From contig JBAOKB010000164.1 of assembly GCA_037044905.1 (NCBI GenBank), forward strand, positions 124,001 to 188,000: a stretch of 64,000 nt of DNA. Reading direction: 5' to 3'. This DNA comes from Hortaea werneckii (lineage: Eukaryota > Ascomycota > Dothideomycetes > Mycosphaerellales > Teratosphaeriaceae). Position numbers and translations under genes: made by a program. Numbering within the stretch: position 1 is the first letter of the stretch; every line of letters begins with the position of its first letter. Below the pieces are notes generated by a model. That model was given only the letters and a program-made list of their open reading frames with translations, did no database searches and had not been told where the DNA came from. Below, one piece after another: positions 53,183 through 63,827 of this stretch.

Positions 53183-54310
53183 TCAAAACGCTCCAACGCT
53201 CAACCAAAAGAAACATGGCATCAATGGCCTAATAAAGTTAATGTGCAAGTAACCTCGTACTGCGCATTGAAAATGTCCGAGATCAAAGCCGGCATTGAAG
53301 TCGCCCTCGTCGCCATCGGAGTCGTCAGCCTCCAAATCGACCTCGAGCTTGCCATCACTGGGTGGAAAAGAGGTGAGCTGCTTTTCAGTACTGGAGAGCT
53401 CGCGACCGGATTCGCGCTTCCTTTCCTCGGCCTCTTGCTGGATGCGCCTTCGTTCATCGCTCCTGCGCTCCCGCTCGGCAGCCTTCTCAACCCTATGCCG
53501 TAACGCGGGGATCTCAGACTCCGCCTGGGTCTTTGCCTCATCAAAGGCCTTCATTGCAGTCTCCAGCTCCTGTTTACAATCACCATCCCGTAAGATCTGA
53601 TGAGCTGCCTTCTCGCAAAGCGACTGTGCACTGTCAACAAGGCCATCTACCTTGTCAAAGACCAAAGTCACGTCCTTTTTGTGGCCGAGCAGGGTGCTGC
53701 CTACTGGCTTTGCTCTTGTCGATCTGTATCCAAGTTTGCGGAGAGTGAATGAGGCGTCCTCGCCGTCGCTGCTGCCGCTGGCCTCCGAACTGCTCGAGTC
53801 GGCACGGGACAGTCCATCGACCCTGGCGCCCATCTTCCCTTTGCGAATTCCATTCCTACAGACCCCGACCGCCCTCACTAGTTCTTCAAACTTCTTCTGT
53901 ACGTCTCCGTCATAGTACACCACAACCATGGATCTTGACCGGTACTTTGATGGGCCCGAATGATCACCAGAGCAGACGGACTCGGTCTTGCGCTTCCTCT
54001 GGGCCAGTCTGAGAGCATCGGATTCCGTCATATGCGGTAGCTGCGGTCGTAACAGAGTCGGTTCGGGCGTGTTGGTCTTCGCATCTTTGTCTTCCTGTTG
54101 TTTTGTGTTTTCGCTTGACCGGAAGGACCTCAACGAAGATGATTTTGACTTCTTCTTTTCCGGGATCGGAGCTGCATCGGTAGGTTGCCTCTCAAACAAC
54201 ATCTCATTTTGGCGATCGGTAGATACCCTTAGTATTGCTTGTATATCGGCAATCCATTTCGGCACATTCTCTAACAAGTCCTCGAAAGATTTCAATGCAG
54301 CATCCGCCAT
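53183..54310 (-). CDS. Unknown conserved-looking protein with long coiled coil
   Basis: A single frame of 375 codons from an ATG at 54310. It opens MADAALKSFEDLLENVPKWI, a helical N-terminus, then Ser/Lys-rich linker sequence. A folded region includes SMVVVYYDGDVQKKFEELVRAVGVCRNGIRKGKM and, further on, GYRSTRAKPVGSTLLGHKKDVTLVFDKVDGLVDSAQSLCEKAAHQIL. A charged coiled coil follows (ELETAMKAFDEAKTQAESEI, RRSDERRRIQQEAEERKRES), then an acidic patch. The last 25 residues turn hydrophobic without obvious logic, so the true C-terminus may follow an unseen splice or indel near 53260. I do not recognise the family. Confidence 0.6.
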   Translation of the reverse strand: MADAALKSFEDLLENVPKWIADIQAILRVSTDRQNEMLFERQPTDAAPIPEKKKSKSSSLRSFRSSENTKQQEDKDAKTNTPEPTLLRPQLPHMTESDALRLAQRKRKTESVCSGDHSGPSKYRSRSMVVVYYDGDVQKKFEELVRAVGVCRNGIRKGKMGARVDGLSRADSSSSEASGSSDGEDASFTLRKLGYRSTRAKPVGSTLLGHKKDVTLVFDKVDGLVDSAQSLCEKAAHQILRDGDCKQELETAMKAFDEAKTQAESEIPALRHRVEKAAERERRSDERRRIQQEAEERKRESGRELSSTEKQLTSFPPSDGKLEVDLEADDSDGDEGDFNAGFDLGHFQCAVRGYLHINFIRPLMPCFFWLSVGAF

Positions 54311-56144
54311 TACGCGGCGCCAGACAGGCAGGCTCCAGGGCGTTGACGGCGGAGCGCTACTACCTAAGGTAAAGCCGTTACTGTGCCTCCTCTTTGACCT
54401 TTCCCCTCAATCTTGGTTGGTTTGGAGGTAGAGACGTCGGCTTGCTTGAAGGACGATAACAGAAGAGATCCAGAGCAATTGGAGACTGATATAGGTCGAG
54501 AGTATCCAGTGATAGCAGAGCTTGCCTTGTTGAAGTAATGGGTTGATGTAGGAAAGTGGAGGGTCAGCATGTGGGAGCGGAGAGGCCGAGTACAAGAGGG
54601 TTGCGGGCTAAGGATCGGGCCCTAAGGACTAGATTGCGGCGCGGCCGACCAATGGCACGGTCTACGGACGTGCTTTCCGAGCGAAGCTGCAAGGTGAGCG
54701 GAGCGCAGGAGCAGTATAAAGTGGTAGGGGAATGGGACTATAGGAGATGGGCCGAGGTTGATTGATCAAGTTCGTCTCTTGAGTCCTCGAAGCAGCCGTT
54801 TTTGTGCGAAAGCGGCAAAGTCAAGCAACAGAACAAGGCGGTTGACCCCTTCGCAAAACCGCCACGCCTGCATCTACTAGATCGCTGTTCCTTGCGTGTA
54901 ACCGACCGTCATGTGGCAGCAGCCGATGAGATGTGCGTTGGTGCTATCGCAGATTCGCGCGTAAGCAGAGAAATCCGAAAACGTACAACGCACAATGCTT
55001 GTCCTGGCACTAAAGTGGCAGGCTGACGACATTCCATTCGTCTACCCGAGTCCGCTTAAAGCCGCGATGTATTGTGCACTCCAGCTCCAGATCTATTGCG
55101 CAATTGTTGCAATTATTGAGGTCGGGCCGAAGGTCGTTCGCGAGAACGTGAAACATTCGTTCCGTTTGACTTTCGTCATTCGGGATTCACCTCCGTCTCA
55201 GAGGTCTGTCCAGAGCTACTGTACTGTACAGTACAGAGATTGTCTTTGCGGAGGTACGTACCTAGGTAGTATGTATCGTGGGGGCTGACGACTGCTCCGA
55301 TAATGCCACAGGCGAGCGAACAAGCAGCCGACACGACCAACGACTGCAGCAGTAACAGCATGGATGCTTGTCACAGCTGCTTCCACCTCAGCCTGGAACC
55401 CAACCGGCCCTCTCCAGCGACCCAGCTTGATGTGATAAAGCCGACCGAGTTTAGCGACCCGCAGCCAGCAAGCGCCTAGCGTTCCGCCCCGCCCAGCCGA
55501 GTGGTCCGACTGGCGGCAAGCTATTTGGAATTCCACCTGCAATGTGGCCCTGTGGAGCATCTGTTGGCAATACATGTATAGACCTCTCATGCAATCACAG
55601 CAATAAACAGCAAAGGCGAAATGCGGCAAGGCCCTGAAGACCTGAGACTTTTTGAACGTATGTGGCAACACAGCGATTTCAGCTCAATACAGCCCAGCCC
55701 TTGAGTACATGGGGTAGTTTCCCCGTTTTAATTAAATCGTCAGCGTTGATACGTGCTCACCCGCAGACTCGCTTCATTCCGTGCCAATCTGATCGCTCTG
55801 GTCGAGCTCCTTCCCAACTTCACACCAACCCACGCCGGGGAACGCGTAGCACAGCAGCAAAAACAGGTTGGTGAAACGAAGCACGGTATCGACGCTCGAC
55901 CAAACATCTTGCAATCCATTTCTATTTGCTGAGGCTTTTCGTCTATTTTCTCCAAGCCTGGCGAGGTGGCTGCAGCTGGTCTCCGGCCTCGAGACTGGCA
56001 CTGTAACGTGTCGCCAACACTGTCAGACGTACAAAGAAGTGGGAGAGCGCATAGCCATGTGACGCTTTCCGTGAAGTCTGTAGTCGAGCAGATGATCGTT
56101 GTCGCGATCAAGGTACCAATACTGGATTGATGTCAAGTTTTCTC
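54311..56144. other. Intergenic, 1.8 kb, with palindromes
   Basis: No supported gene. The stretch holds an 18-bp perfect palindrome (55219-55236) and AGGTACGTACCT followed by AGGTAG (55252-55269), again the CCTAGG/GTAC words. Between 54560 and 54770 the DNA is GC-rich and may be the promoter of the gene ending at 53183. Confidence 0.45.
55219..55236. repeat. 18-bp perfect palindrome CTGTACTGTACAGTACAG
   Basis: The sequence equals its own reverse complement over 18 bases and is built of overlapping CTGTAC/GTACAG units. It stands in a gene-free region 16 bases before AGGTACGTACCT. It could bind a dimeric factor, form a cruciform, or be chance in GTAC-rich DNA. Confidence 0.6.
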
Positions 56145-57045
56145 TTATGGCCAAGTCTCGACATGAGACCACTTGCCTGTCGACTTGTCGTATGTATAAC
56201 GCTGACGCCTTGCCTTGACCGGGTCACTAAGGTCTGTGGACTCCACTTCTTCAGGCTTGATCACTACAACTCGGAAGTTTGATCTCGAGACTGGATCATC
56301 AAGAGTGGTCACCTTCTCGCCAGTCTTCAAGGTGGTGTCATATGGCTGGTCAACGGGCTGGCCAGGTGGTGGGTTCTTGAAGCTCCCTGGTATTACATGT
56401 TAGGCACTTTCCCTTGAATTCTTTGTAAGCGACAAATGACATACCTCTCATGCCGGGCGACATGTTCCCAAAGTGACCAACGAGTTCTCTCTTCCAAGAC
56501 CATTGGTCTCTACCTTCTTCCTTGACCACCCTCATACGGCTGCCTATTTCGCTCTTTGCTGTCCGAACGCCGCTACTTTCCTTGCTCTGCTCACCCTCGC
56601 CCTCAATATCCTCACCCACGATGAACGCTTCTCCCTTCATTCTCCACTGCACCATCGTGTCTCCCTTGATCCACCACACGGCCTCGCAGGGTCCACCTCC
56701 ACCGCTGCCTTTCGCTTGGCTCTCGTCCTTCGCATGCCCACTGGAGCTCGAGAAGATCTCGATCGGCTTGTTCATGCGGACATCAGTCGTGAAGGTCGGC
56801 ATTTCGCTCTCGTAGTTGCGCTCGTTCCTTGGAGCATCATTATGCCTATTCTCAGGCAGCTCGGCCCAGAAGCCACGGAAGATGCAGTATCTAGCTCTTG
56901 GCAAGTAGTCCGAAGGACTATCTTTTGGCGCTGCGTGTAGACTGCTGAAAACGAATTCCGGGCTATCCATCTTGCGCAAGTGTTCGAGGAAAGCAGACTT
57001 CCAAGGTGCTGGCTGTGGAGCCACGGCGCTTGATGTGGAGGCCAT
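56145..57045 (-). CDS. Alr4036-family FMN-binding (PNPOx-like) protein
   Basis: Pyridoxamine-5'-phosphate-oxidase-like split-barrel protein of the Alr4036 family; the physiological reaction is unknown. Exon 1 57045-56445, intron 56387-56444, exon 2 56386-56145, 280 residues. Motifs: APWKSAFLEHLRKMDSPEFVFSSLH, YLPRARYCIFRGFWAELPENRHN, MPTFTTDVRMNKPIEIF, CEAVWWIKGDTMVQWRMKGEA, then across the splice GNMSPGMRG-SFKNPPPGQP, and VVVIKPEEVESTDLSDPVKARRQRYTYD near the end, where family members contact FMN. The ATG at 57045 (MASTSSAVAPQPAPW) is preferred; an upstream in-frame extension to 57207 looks like leader. Confidence 0.85.
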
Positions 57046-57494
57046 ATTGCGCTGGAAGGTTCGCGTGAAATGCGACAGACGTGACGAGAATTGGGAAGCT
57101 ATGGTCGCGGTGATGGTGCCGATACAGGAAGGGGAAAGGAAGTGTGTTTGGGCAGAATGTCGATTCTGATATGAGCACCGCGTACAATTAAGAGATTCGA
57201 GTTTCAATGATTATGTCCATGACGATGGTTATGACGAGATGATAGCCCACTAAAGTAAGGACCCGGACCAAGCGTCGCTAGTGGCGATCTTGATCTAGAT
57301 CCATCAATTTTTGATTGAGTGGAATGAAATTTGCAGGCGTAGCGACAAGGACAGCAGGAGAATTGTCCATCAACTTGAAATATTATACATGTGCTGCTTC
57401 CTAGCGGCACGCTGTCTATTCATGCTACGTATTCTACGCGACAAGTACATGGAATTCCTTGAACAATGCGTTCGCGTTCGGCTTCCGCAGGTGC

Positions 57495-60294
57495 TCATGA
57501 TGCTTCCCATTCGGGGTTCTGTGGTCTTGTCAGCGATTGGACTTGTGATGTTGGCTCATAGGTCATGGCTCACCTTGCGTAGTATACAGATGCCCTCCAT
57601 TACGTTCGCCATGCATATCCATTCCTCGTCTTCAAGCTCTGCCCTCTCTCCGTAACCGAGGAGTACAGGCGTGCTCTGTGTCTGCCATCCAGTGATGGTC
57701 TTTGGTCGACCTGCTTGGCCGACAACATCGACTGCTTGACCGACCCGCACATTGACTTGCACAGGCTTGAGATCCTCGTCAAGAGTGATGAGGAAGCGCG
57801 GGTGCATGGCAGTGACCAGGAAGTAAAGCAGGTAGTGGTGGTCGCCGAGAATGAATGCCTTCGGGTTGTCGATGAGCGAGACAGCAACGGTCAGGAGGCC
57901 GGCAGCACCAACACGGGACATGACCGAACGGTCAGTGTGGAAAGGATTGATTGACATGGTACCCTTGCCCATGTGCAGAAGTCCTTGTGCTATCCTGACC
58001 ATGAACAAGGCATTTGCATCGCGGTGGTAGTAAGACGCAAGCTGCCTCAGCAGCTGCGCAAGACGAGCGTTGTTCGTGCCGGCACCGAGGATACCCATGG
58101 CGAAAATGGCGTTTACAGCGACGTCAATATCATTGTCGTGCGAGTATCGCGACAGAGTGTCGTATACCTTCATTTGCGGGTTGGAAGGAGAGATCAGACC
58201 CATTGCTAGCGGCACGGCCTTGCGGATGTTCGCCTCGCCGTAATGCATCAGGTGCCCAAACTGTCTCAGGACCATATCCTGGCCAACCTCTTCTCCCATA
58301 GCCACCAACGACAAACCAATGACGGCGTAGGCCTGGACCAGCATGTCACCAGAGAGATCGCGCTTCTCCTCGCCTTCATCTTTCTTGTCGTCATCCTCCT
58401 TGTCTTCCTTCTCCTCAATGTGCTCATTGCAAATATGCAGAAGCTGCTGTAACTTGAGCACAGCACCAGTGCCGGTCCAAGCACAGATCTCGGCGAGTAC
58501 TGAGGCAGGCTTCGACATAGGATGGTCGATGGCCTTGAGTGTCTCGAGCACTACGTCAACCTCCTCTTGCTGGCCAAAGAAGAGCAGAGCCAAGCCGAGA
58601 GTCATGAAGCGCGTCCACTTGTCCTTGAGCTGGTTGGTGCGGTCTTCGTCGAGGAAAGTCTGGATGATTGCCTCCGAGACATCTGACTGAGCGCTGCCCA
58701 CAAAGATCAGACCCAAAGACAATGCAGCCATAGCAGATAGTTGCATATCGACAGAAGTGTCAGAGACGTAAGGGAGAAGGAGCTCAAGCAGGTCTTCCTT
58801 CTGGGAACCAGCATACGCGAGACCCAGCCCCATAATGGAAGCCATCTTGTGCGCGACCGACTTGCCCTCCAGATCGCCAAGCAAAGCCATGGTAGGATCA
58901 CTGTCCAAGCGCACGCCGCTGTTCATGACACCCATGCCGAGCGCCGCGCCCGCCTTGATCTGATCTTCTGGCACGTATGTGTATGCGTCCATCTTGTCCA
59001 GGCCCATCTCAACATCCCACAGCATCAGCATACCAGCAGAAGCTGCTGTCGAGATCATGCCATCTTCCTTCACCTTCCAGATCCAGCTCTGTTTGACTCC
59101 ACCCTCAACCAACATAAGCTTGTCCTCACCAAACCCTGCATTCACGAAGGCGTTGACGAACGCAGAGGCAAGATTGTGGCGGGCCGAGTCGGTGTTTGTC
59201 ATGCCTGCTGTCCGCGAGGATTCCAGGTGCGACTTGTAAATGTCCTCTGGCACCTTGGGATCCAGGATGTTGAGCTCCTTGGCCAATGACTTGAAGTGCT
59301 CAGGAAGCTTGGTGTTGTTGATGCAATCCTGCAGCTCGGGGTCTTCTGCGTCCTCGCCTTCAAGGTCTAAGCAAATCCGTTGCCTGCCTAGGATGAAAGC
59401 AAGCTGCCTCTTCAGCGCCTTGTCCTTCGTCGCAGCGAAATCTGCCTTGATCAGGTCCATGTCATTGAGCTTGATGGCGAGAGACATGGCCTGAGTGAGC
59501 TGCTTGTAGTGAACGTAAATGTCGTGGGCTGTCCGAACGAATCGATCGTTATCAGGGTATGTAAGTAGTGGGACCATCGAGACCATGTACAAGCACACTC
59601 GGCTGTATGTGTTTTCATCCAAGTATTCTTTGATCTCATCAATCATCTCAAGTTCCGATAGGATGTCGACGGCATCGGCTTCGGCGTTGTGCGCAAGATA
59701 AAATGGAACAAGCGTCCGCGTAAGCTGCGCCAGGTCCTCGGTATCTTGCTCTTCATCCAGTCTGTGCTGATACTCTGAACCAATCTCCAGCGCCAGGTGT
59801 CTCATGTACTCGTGACCCCATGAGCCGATACCCTCGCTCGGGGCAAGAAGTCTGTACTTCAGCGTGTCTCTCCTCTCTTCGTCATCGGAGTATGTCATGC
59901 CGAGCACTGATAGTGTGTCGGCGAGAGATCGCTTCTCCTCGCTGTCCGGCCATTTCTCATACGTCTCACAGAGCTTCTCGTAATGCGGTCGTAAGAACTT
60001 GAGCGGCTTCGGCACTGCCGTCATGGAGCTGGTTGATGTCTTGATGTTGGTTTTGATGGCCTCGAGCGCGGGCTTGTAGAGTGACTTGTCGTTCTCTGTT
60101 AACCGCTCTACCAACATATCCAGCTCTTCCTTCAACTTCTGGTCCTCCTCGCTGAGCTCCTCTTCCGGATTGATCTCGAGCTCGCCCTCTTTCTTCTTGC
60201 CATCTTTCTGTCCGTCCTTTGATGCGCCATTCACCTGCTTCTCCTCTGCCTTGCCCTTACCCTTGTCCTGAGCCTTCGGCTCGTCGTTCGCCAT
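57495..60294 (-). CDS. rpn1: 26S proteasome regulatory subunit RPN1 (PSMD2)
   Basis: Largest non-ATPase subunit of the 19S base; it docks ubiquitin receptors, Rpn10/Rad23-type shuttles and Ubp6. Exon 1 60294-57574, intron 57519-57573, and a 24-nt last exon 57518-57495, 914 residues. After a Lys/Glu-rich N-terminus come PLKFLRPHYEKLCETYEKW, LALEIGSEYQHR, LVPFYLAHNAEADAVDIL and KLPEHFKSLAKELNILDPKVPEDIYKSHLE in pieces. Then come the PC repeats: AGAALGMGVMNSG, MASIMGLGLAYAGS, AALSLGLIFVGS, and VPLAMGLISPSNP. The C-terminal region has TPVLLGYGERAELEDEEW. The frame is unbroken over 2.7 kb, in contrast to many neighbours. Divergent with RIO2; a PACE 9-mer sits 30 bases before the ATG. Confidence 0.96.
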
Positions 60295-60323
60295 GATGAA
60301 CGGTAAGAGCTTGGACTGCACCT

Positions 60324-60332
60324 GGTGGCAAA
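60324..60332 (+). promoter_or_regulatory. PACE (Rpn4-type) element GGTGGCAAA upstream of RPN1
   Basis: An exact copy of the 9-bp proteasome-associated control element, which in Saccharomyces is bound by Rpn4. It is on the plus strand, that is TTTGCCACC on the RPN1 coding strand, 30-38 bases before the RPN1 ATG and about 274 bases before RIO2. Rpn4 sites work in both orientations. Confidence 0.55.
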
Positions 60333-60605
60333 CTTTCTATCGCGAGCGAAAAGAGAGATGTGTGCAGGTGTTGAGGTGATGGGGGATGACGAAGTTTGTT
60401 GATGATGTTCGTAAGAGCAGTCGCGAAGTTGCCTCAGAGCCTCACAGCTGGAGGCGAGACAAGCTCTCGGAGGTTGTCCGTAGATTTACCGAAAAGCTAC
60501 GACTTGCCTGTTCCTCGTTCTCACGTCTCAGCGTCAGACAGAGCAACAAGAAGCACCACTGTACGAATTAAGACCCTGTCCAGTCTTCGGCGGCGACTCT
60601 ACAGC

Positions 60606-62038
60606 ATGAAGCTCAACATCAAGGACATCCGGTACCTGACTGGTGACGACTGGCGGGTGCTCCAAGCCGTAAGCGAACTATGAAAATTGTGCCTCGTGCT
60701 GTGACTGACATTTGCTAAGTACGGCGCAGGTCGAGCAAGGCAGCAAGAATCATGAAATCGTGCCGACGCCTCTCATAGCCCAAATAGCGGGTCCGCGCGG
60801 CGGAATCGGAGTCCACAAATGCATCTCGAATCTGGCGAAAGTTGGGTTGATCGCAAAAGTCAAGAATGCCAAATGTGAGATGAGCAGCGGAGCAAAGCTT
60901 TTGGTGTCGGAAGGCTGACAAGGTGCCATCAGACGACGGTTACAGACTGAGCTACGGAGGCCTCGACTATCTTGCACTGAACACCCACCGCAAAGCGAAC
61001 AGCATCTTCAGCCTTGGTAATCAAATCGGCGTTGGGAAAGAATCGGACATCTACATCTCTGCCGGACCGGACGGCCGACAACTTATCCTGAAGCTTCACA
61101 GACTTGGTCGTATCTCGTTCCGCTCTGTGAAAAGCAATCGCGACTACCTGCGCAAACGGTCAACAGGTTCTTGGATGTATCTTTCACGCCTTGCGGCCCA
61201 AAAGGAGCATGCTTTCATGCGTGTGCTATACCGTGAAGGCTTCCCAGTACCAGAGCCTGTAGCCTGGAGCAGGCACACGGTGGTCATGGAGTTCATCGAT
61301 GCCTTCCCGCTACGCATGATTGAAAAGGTACCTAATCCTGGCAAGCTCTACGCGGAGTTGATGGATATGATTGTACGTCTCGCAAGACGGGGTCTGATCC
61401 ACGGAGACTTCAACGAATTCAACATCTTGATAAAGGAGGAGGGGCCGGACGACAAGATCAAGTTGACGCCGATAGTCATCGACTTCCCTCAAACAGTAAG
61501 CACCAATCATATGAACGCCAAAATGTACTTCGACCGAGACGTAGCCTGCATCAAGCGGTACTTTGAGCGGCGTCTGAAATACACATCTGATGTTCCAGGG
61601 CCGTTCTTTGCAGATGCTCTGAAAGGTGCGGACCCTGAATCGAGACTGGATGTGGAAGTAGAGGCCAGCGGGTTTTCCAAGAAGATGGCTAAGGATTTGG
61701 ATCGTTACGTCGAAGCCGTCGGTGGCGAACAGGAGGAATCGGATGTAATTGCATCAGCAGAAGATGCAGATGAACTTGGGGAAGAAGAAGAGGGGTTTGG
61801 GGAGGATGATGAAGATGTGGTACACGAGACGGGCGAAGAGGATGTGCAGCAGGATCCAGAAATTGATGATCCGAAATTGGCGGATCAGTTGGGTTCTTTA
61901 TCCGTCCAAGATGACTTCGCTGTGAAGCCTCCGACGAGGGCAGATTTTGGTCTGGCTCCACTGGACTTGCAGTCTGATGCCGACGCTGTGGCTGAAAAGG
62001 TAAAGAGCAAGAAGAAGGCGAGTGGCTGGGCGATATAA
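60606..62038 (+). CDS. rio2: Atypical Ser/Thr kinase RIO2
   Basis: Kinase/ATPase needed for late 40S ribosomal subunit maturation in the cytoplasm. Exons 60606-60668, 60730-60874 and 60933-62038, 437 residues. The N-terminal winged helix starts MKLNIKDIRYLTGDDWRVLQA and runs through GSKNHEIVPTPLIAQIAG..GGIGVHKCISNLAKVGLI to the splice that restores YDDGYRLSYGGLDYLAL. The RIO kinase core has GNQIGVGKESDIY (P-loop), LKLHRLGR (Lys), RVLYREGFPVPEPVAW, VMEFIDAFPL, the catalytic HGDFNEFNIL and the metal-binding VIDFPQTVS. A long acidic C-terminus ends KSKKKASGWAI, typical of Rio2. Confidence 0.95.
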
Positions 62039-62348
62039 TGGCTTCGAACGTGCAATGGAAATGAGACTACGATTTACCATATCACCGTTTCGACACACGT
62101 TTATCATGCCTTTGATGTGCACCTTCCATCATTAATGAATTTTCCGACAATGGACGTTTGAGCCGGCTTTTAGCTCCCGCCCGCGTTGTAACCAAGCCGG
62201 GCTTACTCAGGCAACAAACATCAGCCTTGGCGCCGCACTAGCATTCTTCAACCGCACATGAACCGTCTTCGCTTTTATTCGCAACAACGTTTGCAAAGAC
62301 ATTTGACGGACATTGTAACGCTTGCAATAAGCAGGCAATACCAAGGCA

Positions 62349-63827
62349 ATGTCGTCGACAAAGGTTTACGAAGGGCCCGGCGAAGGCCTCAACCACATCT
62401 ACTTCTTCATCGACAAAGCTCGGCAGTCTCGCCCGTCAACTTCATCAACCGATACTACGAATCAGTGTGCAACACCGCGCTCAGAGGCCGCAAGTCTGGA
62501 TAGCGAAGATACCGAGGCGACTACCGCGATGTCCAATTCGTCCAGCCTAGGCAATTCTCATCTCAATCCGCATGCCAAATCGTTTGCCCCTCCTGCTTTA
62601 AGCAATCAGACTCCGACTATTGCGAATGTTTTTGAGATGCGCAAGACCGCAGATCGTGGTTATGGACTTTTCGCGACCGCGCATATTCCCATCGGTGCGC
62701 GCATCTTGTGCGAGTCGCCTCTTCTTCGTATCGATGAGAACGGCTTACATCGTGCCATTAACGCGTACGAAAAGCTCCAAGACTCGCAGAAGGCTGCTTT
62801 CGACGAGTTGCAATTTTTCAAGCCGGAATTGATTGACCTCGAGCAAGCTAGCCGTTTTGACCTTATCGAACGTCAGGACAAGCGACTCGGTGATGACCAG
62901 CTCTGTGACGCTGTTGTGGCGGACCACGTGAGGATCATGGGGATTTTCGCCGCGAACAACTTTGCCGCCGGCAAAGGTCTTGCTGTATTTGAAAAGTCAT
63001 CGAGGTTGAATCATTCGTGCGTCCCCAACGTTCACCACTCCTTCAACCCAACACTCCAGAAGCAGACTGTTCATGCCGTTCGAGACATTCAGCCTGGCGA
63101 GGAACTCTGTACGACCTATCTTGGTGGACCTGGCTGCTATTACGTCCGGTCCCAGCGTGTCGAGATGCTTCGCTCGAACTACGGCTTCACGTGCACCTGC
63201 ACGGCTTGCTCGGATCCTTCTGGTGCGTCGGAAAGTCGTCGTCAGCTCATGGCCAACCTGGCCTGGGGCTTGCAGCAATATCTGGAGCGCAGCGCTTTTG
63301 GTACGACTTTCGTTCCAACTTCGCCTGCTGAAGCTCTTGCCCAATCGGAAGCTTTCATCCACCTTCTCCTCGAGGAAGGGCTTTTCACCGTCGAGCTCAT
63401 GAAAGCATACCGTACTGCATCCACCCAGGCTCTGAACATTAGCATGTACGAGAAGGCAATGGCTTACGCCAAGAACGAGGCCGACGTGGAGGGTAACTGC
63501 CTCGGTACAGAGCTTAACGATCTTGTACAGCTCGGGGTGGCGTCCTCCTGCTGGGTTGAGACTGTTCGGTCGGCAGCTGCCCGGGCTGGAGTTGCACTTG
63601 GGAAAGGTGGCAAATACAACCACAAGAAGAGCCAGAAGGGCCCAAAGTCCCAGGCGCAAAGGGAAAAGAAGCGAGCAACTAAGAAGAAGCAGCAAATGAA
63701 GAAGAAAGAGCTGGATGCGGCGGCGAAGGCTAAGGAGCGTGTGGAACAGAAAGAGGCTGACCGTTCGAGAAAGGAGGCTGAGAGGAAGCGGAAGGAATAC
63801 GACACTGCCTTCCCAACTCTGGCTTGA
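62349..63827 (+). CDS. SET-domain protein (SMYD-like lysine methyltransferase)
   Basis: A 492-residue single exon. After a polar N-terminus of about 90 residues comes a split SET domain: EMRKTADRGYGLFATAHIPIGARILCESPLL, an inserted helical region, then RLNHSCVPNVHHSFN and AVRDIQPGEELCTTYLG, which supply the SAM and lysine-channel residues. A post-SET Cys cluster follows (YGFTCTCTACSDP). There is no MYND finger, so it belongs with the fungal SET proteins that only resemble SMYD. The C-terminal 60 residues are a strongly basic Lys/Glu coiled coil ending FPTLA. The substrate is unknown. It is on the same strand as RIO2, 310 bp downstream. Confidence 0.88.
   Translation: MSSTKVYEGPGEGLNHIYFFIDKARQSRPSTSSTDTTNQCATPRSEAASLDSEDTEATTAMSNSSSLGNSHLNPHAKSFAPPALSNQTPTIANVFEMRKTADRGYGLFATAHIPIGARILCESPLLRIDENGLHRAINAYEKLQDSQKAAFDELQFFKPELIDLEQASRFDLIERQDKRLGDDQLCDAVVADHVRIMGIFAANNFAAGKGLAVFEKSSRLNHSCVPNVHHSFNPTLQKQTVHAVRDIQPGEELCTTYLGGPGCYYVRSQRVEMLRSNYGFTCTCTACSDPSGASESRRQLMANLAWGLQQYLERSAFGTTFVPTSPAEALAQSEAFIHLLLEEGLFTVELMKAYRTASTQALNISMYEKAMAYAKNEADVEGNCLGTELNDLVQLGVASSCWVETVRSAAARAGVALGKGGKYNHKKSQKGPKSQAQREKKRATKKKQQMKKKELDAAAKAKERVEQKEADRSRKEAERKRKEYDTAFPTLA

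Noticed and set aside
63606..63614. Second copy of GGTGGCAAA
   Set aside because: Lies in the SET coding sequence as Gly-Gly-Lys codons, so it is not evidence for Rpn4 control.
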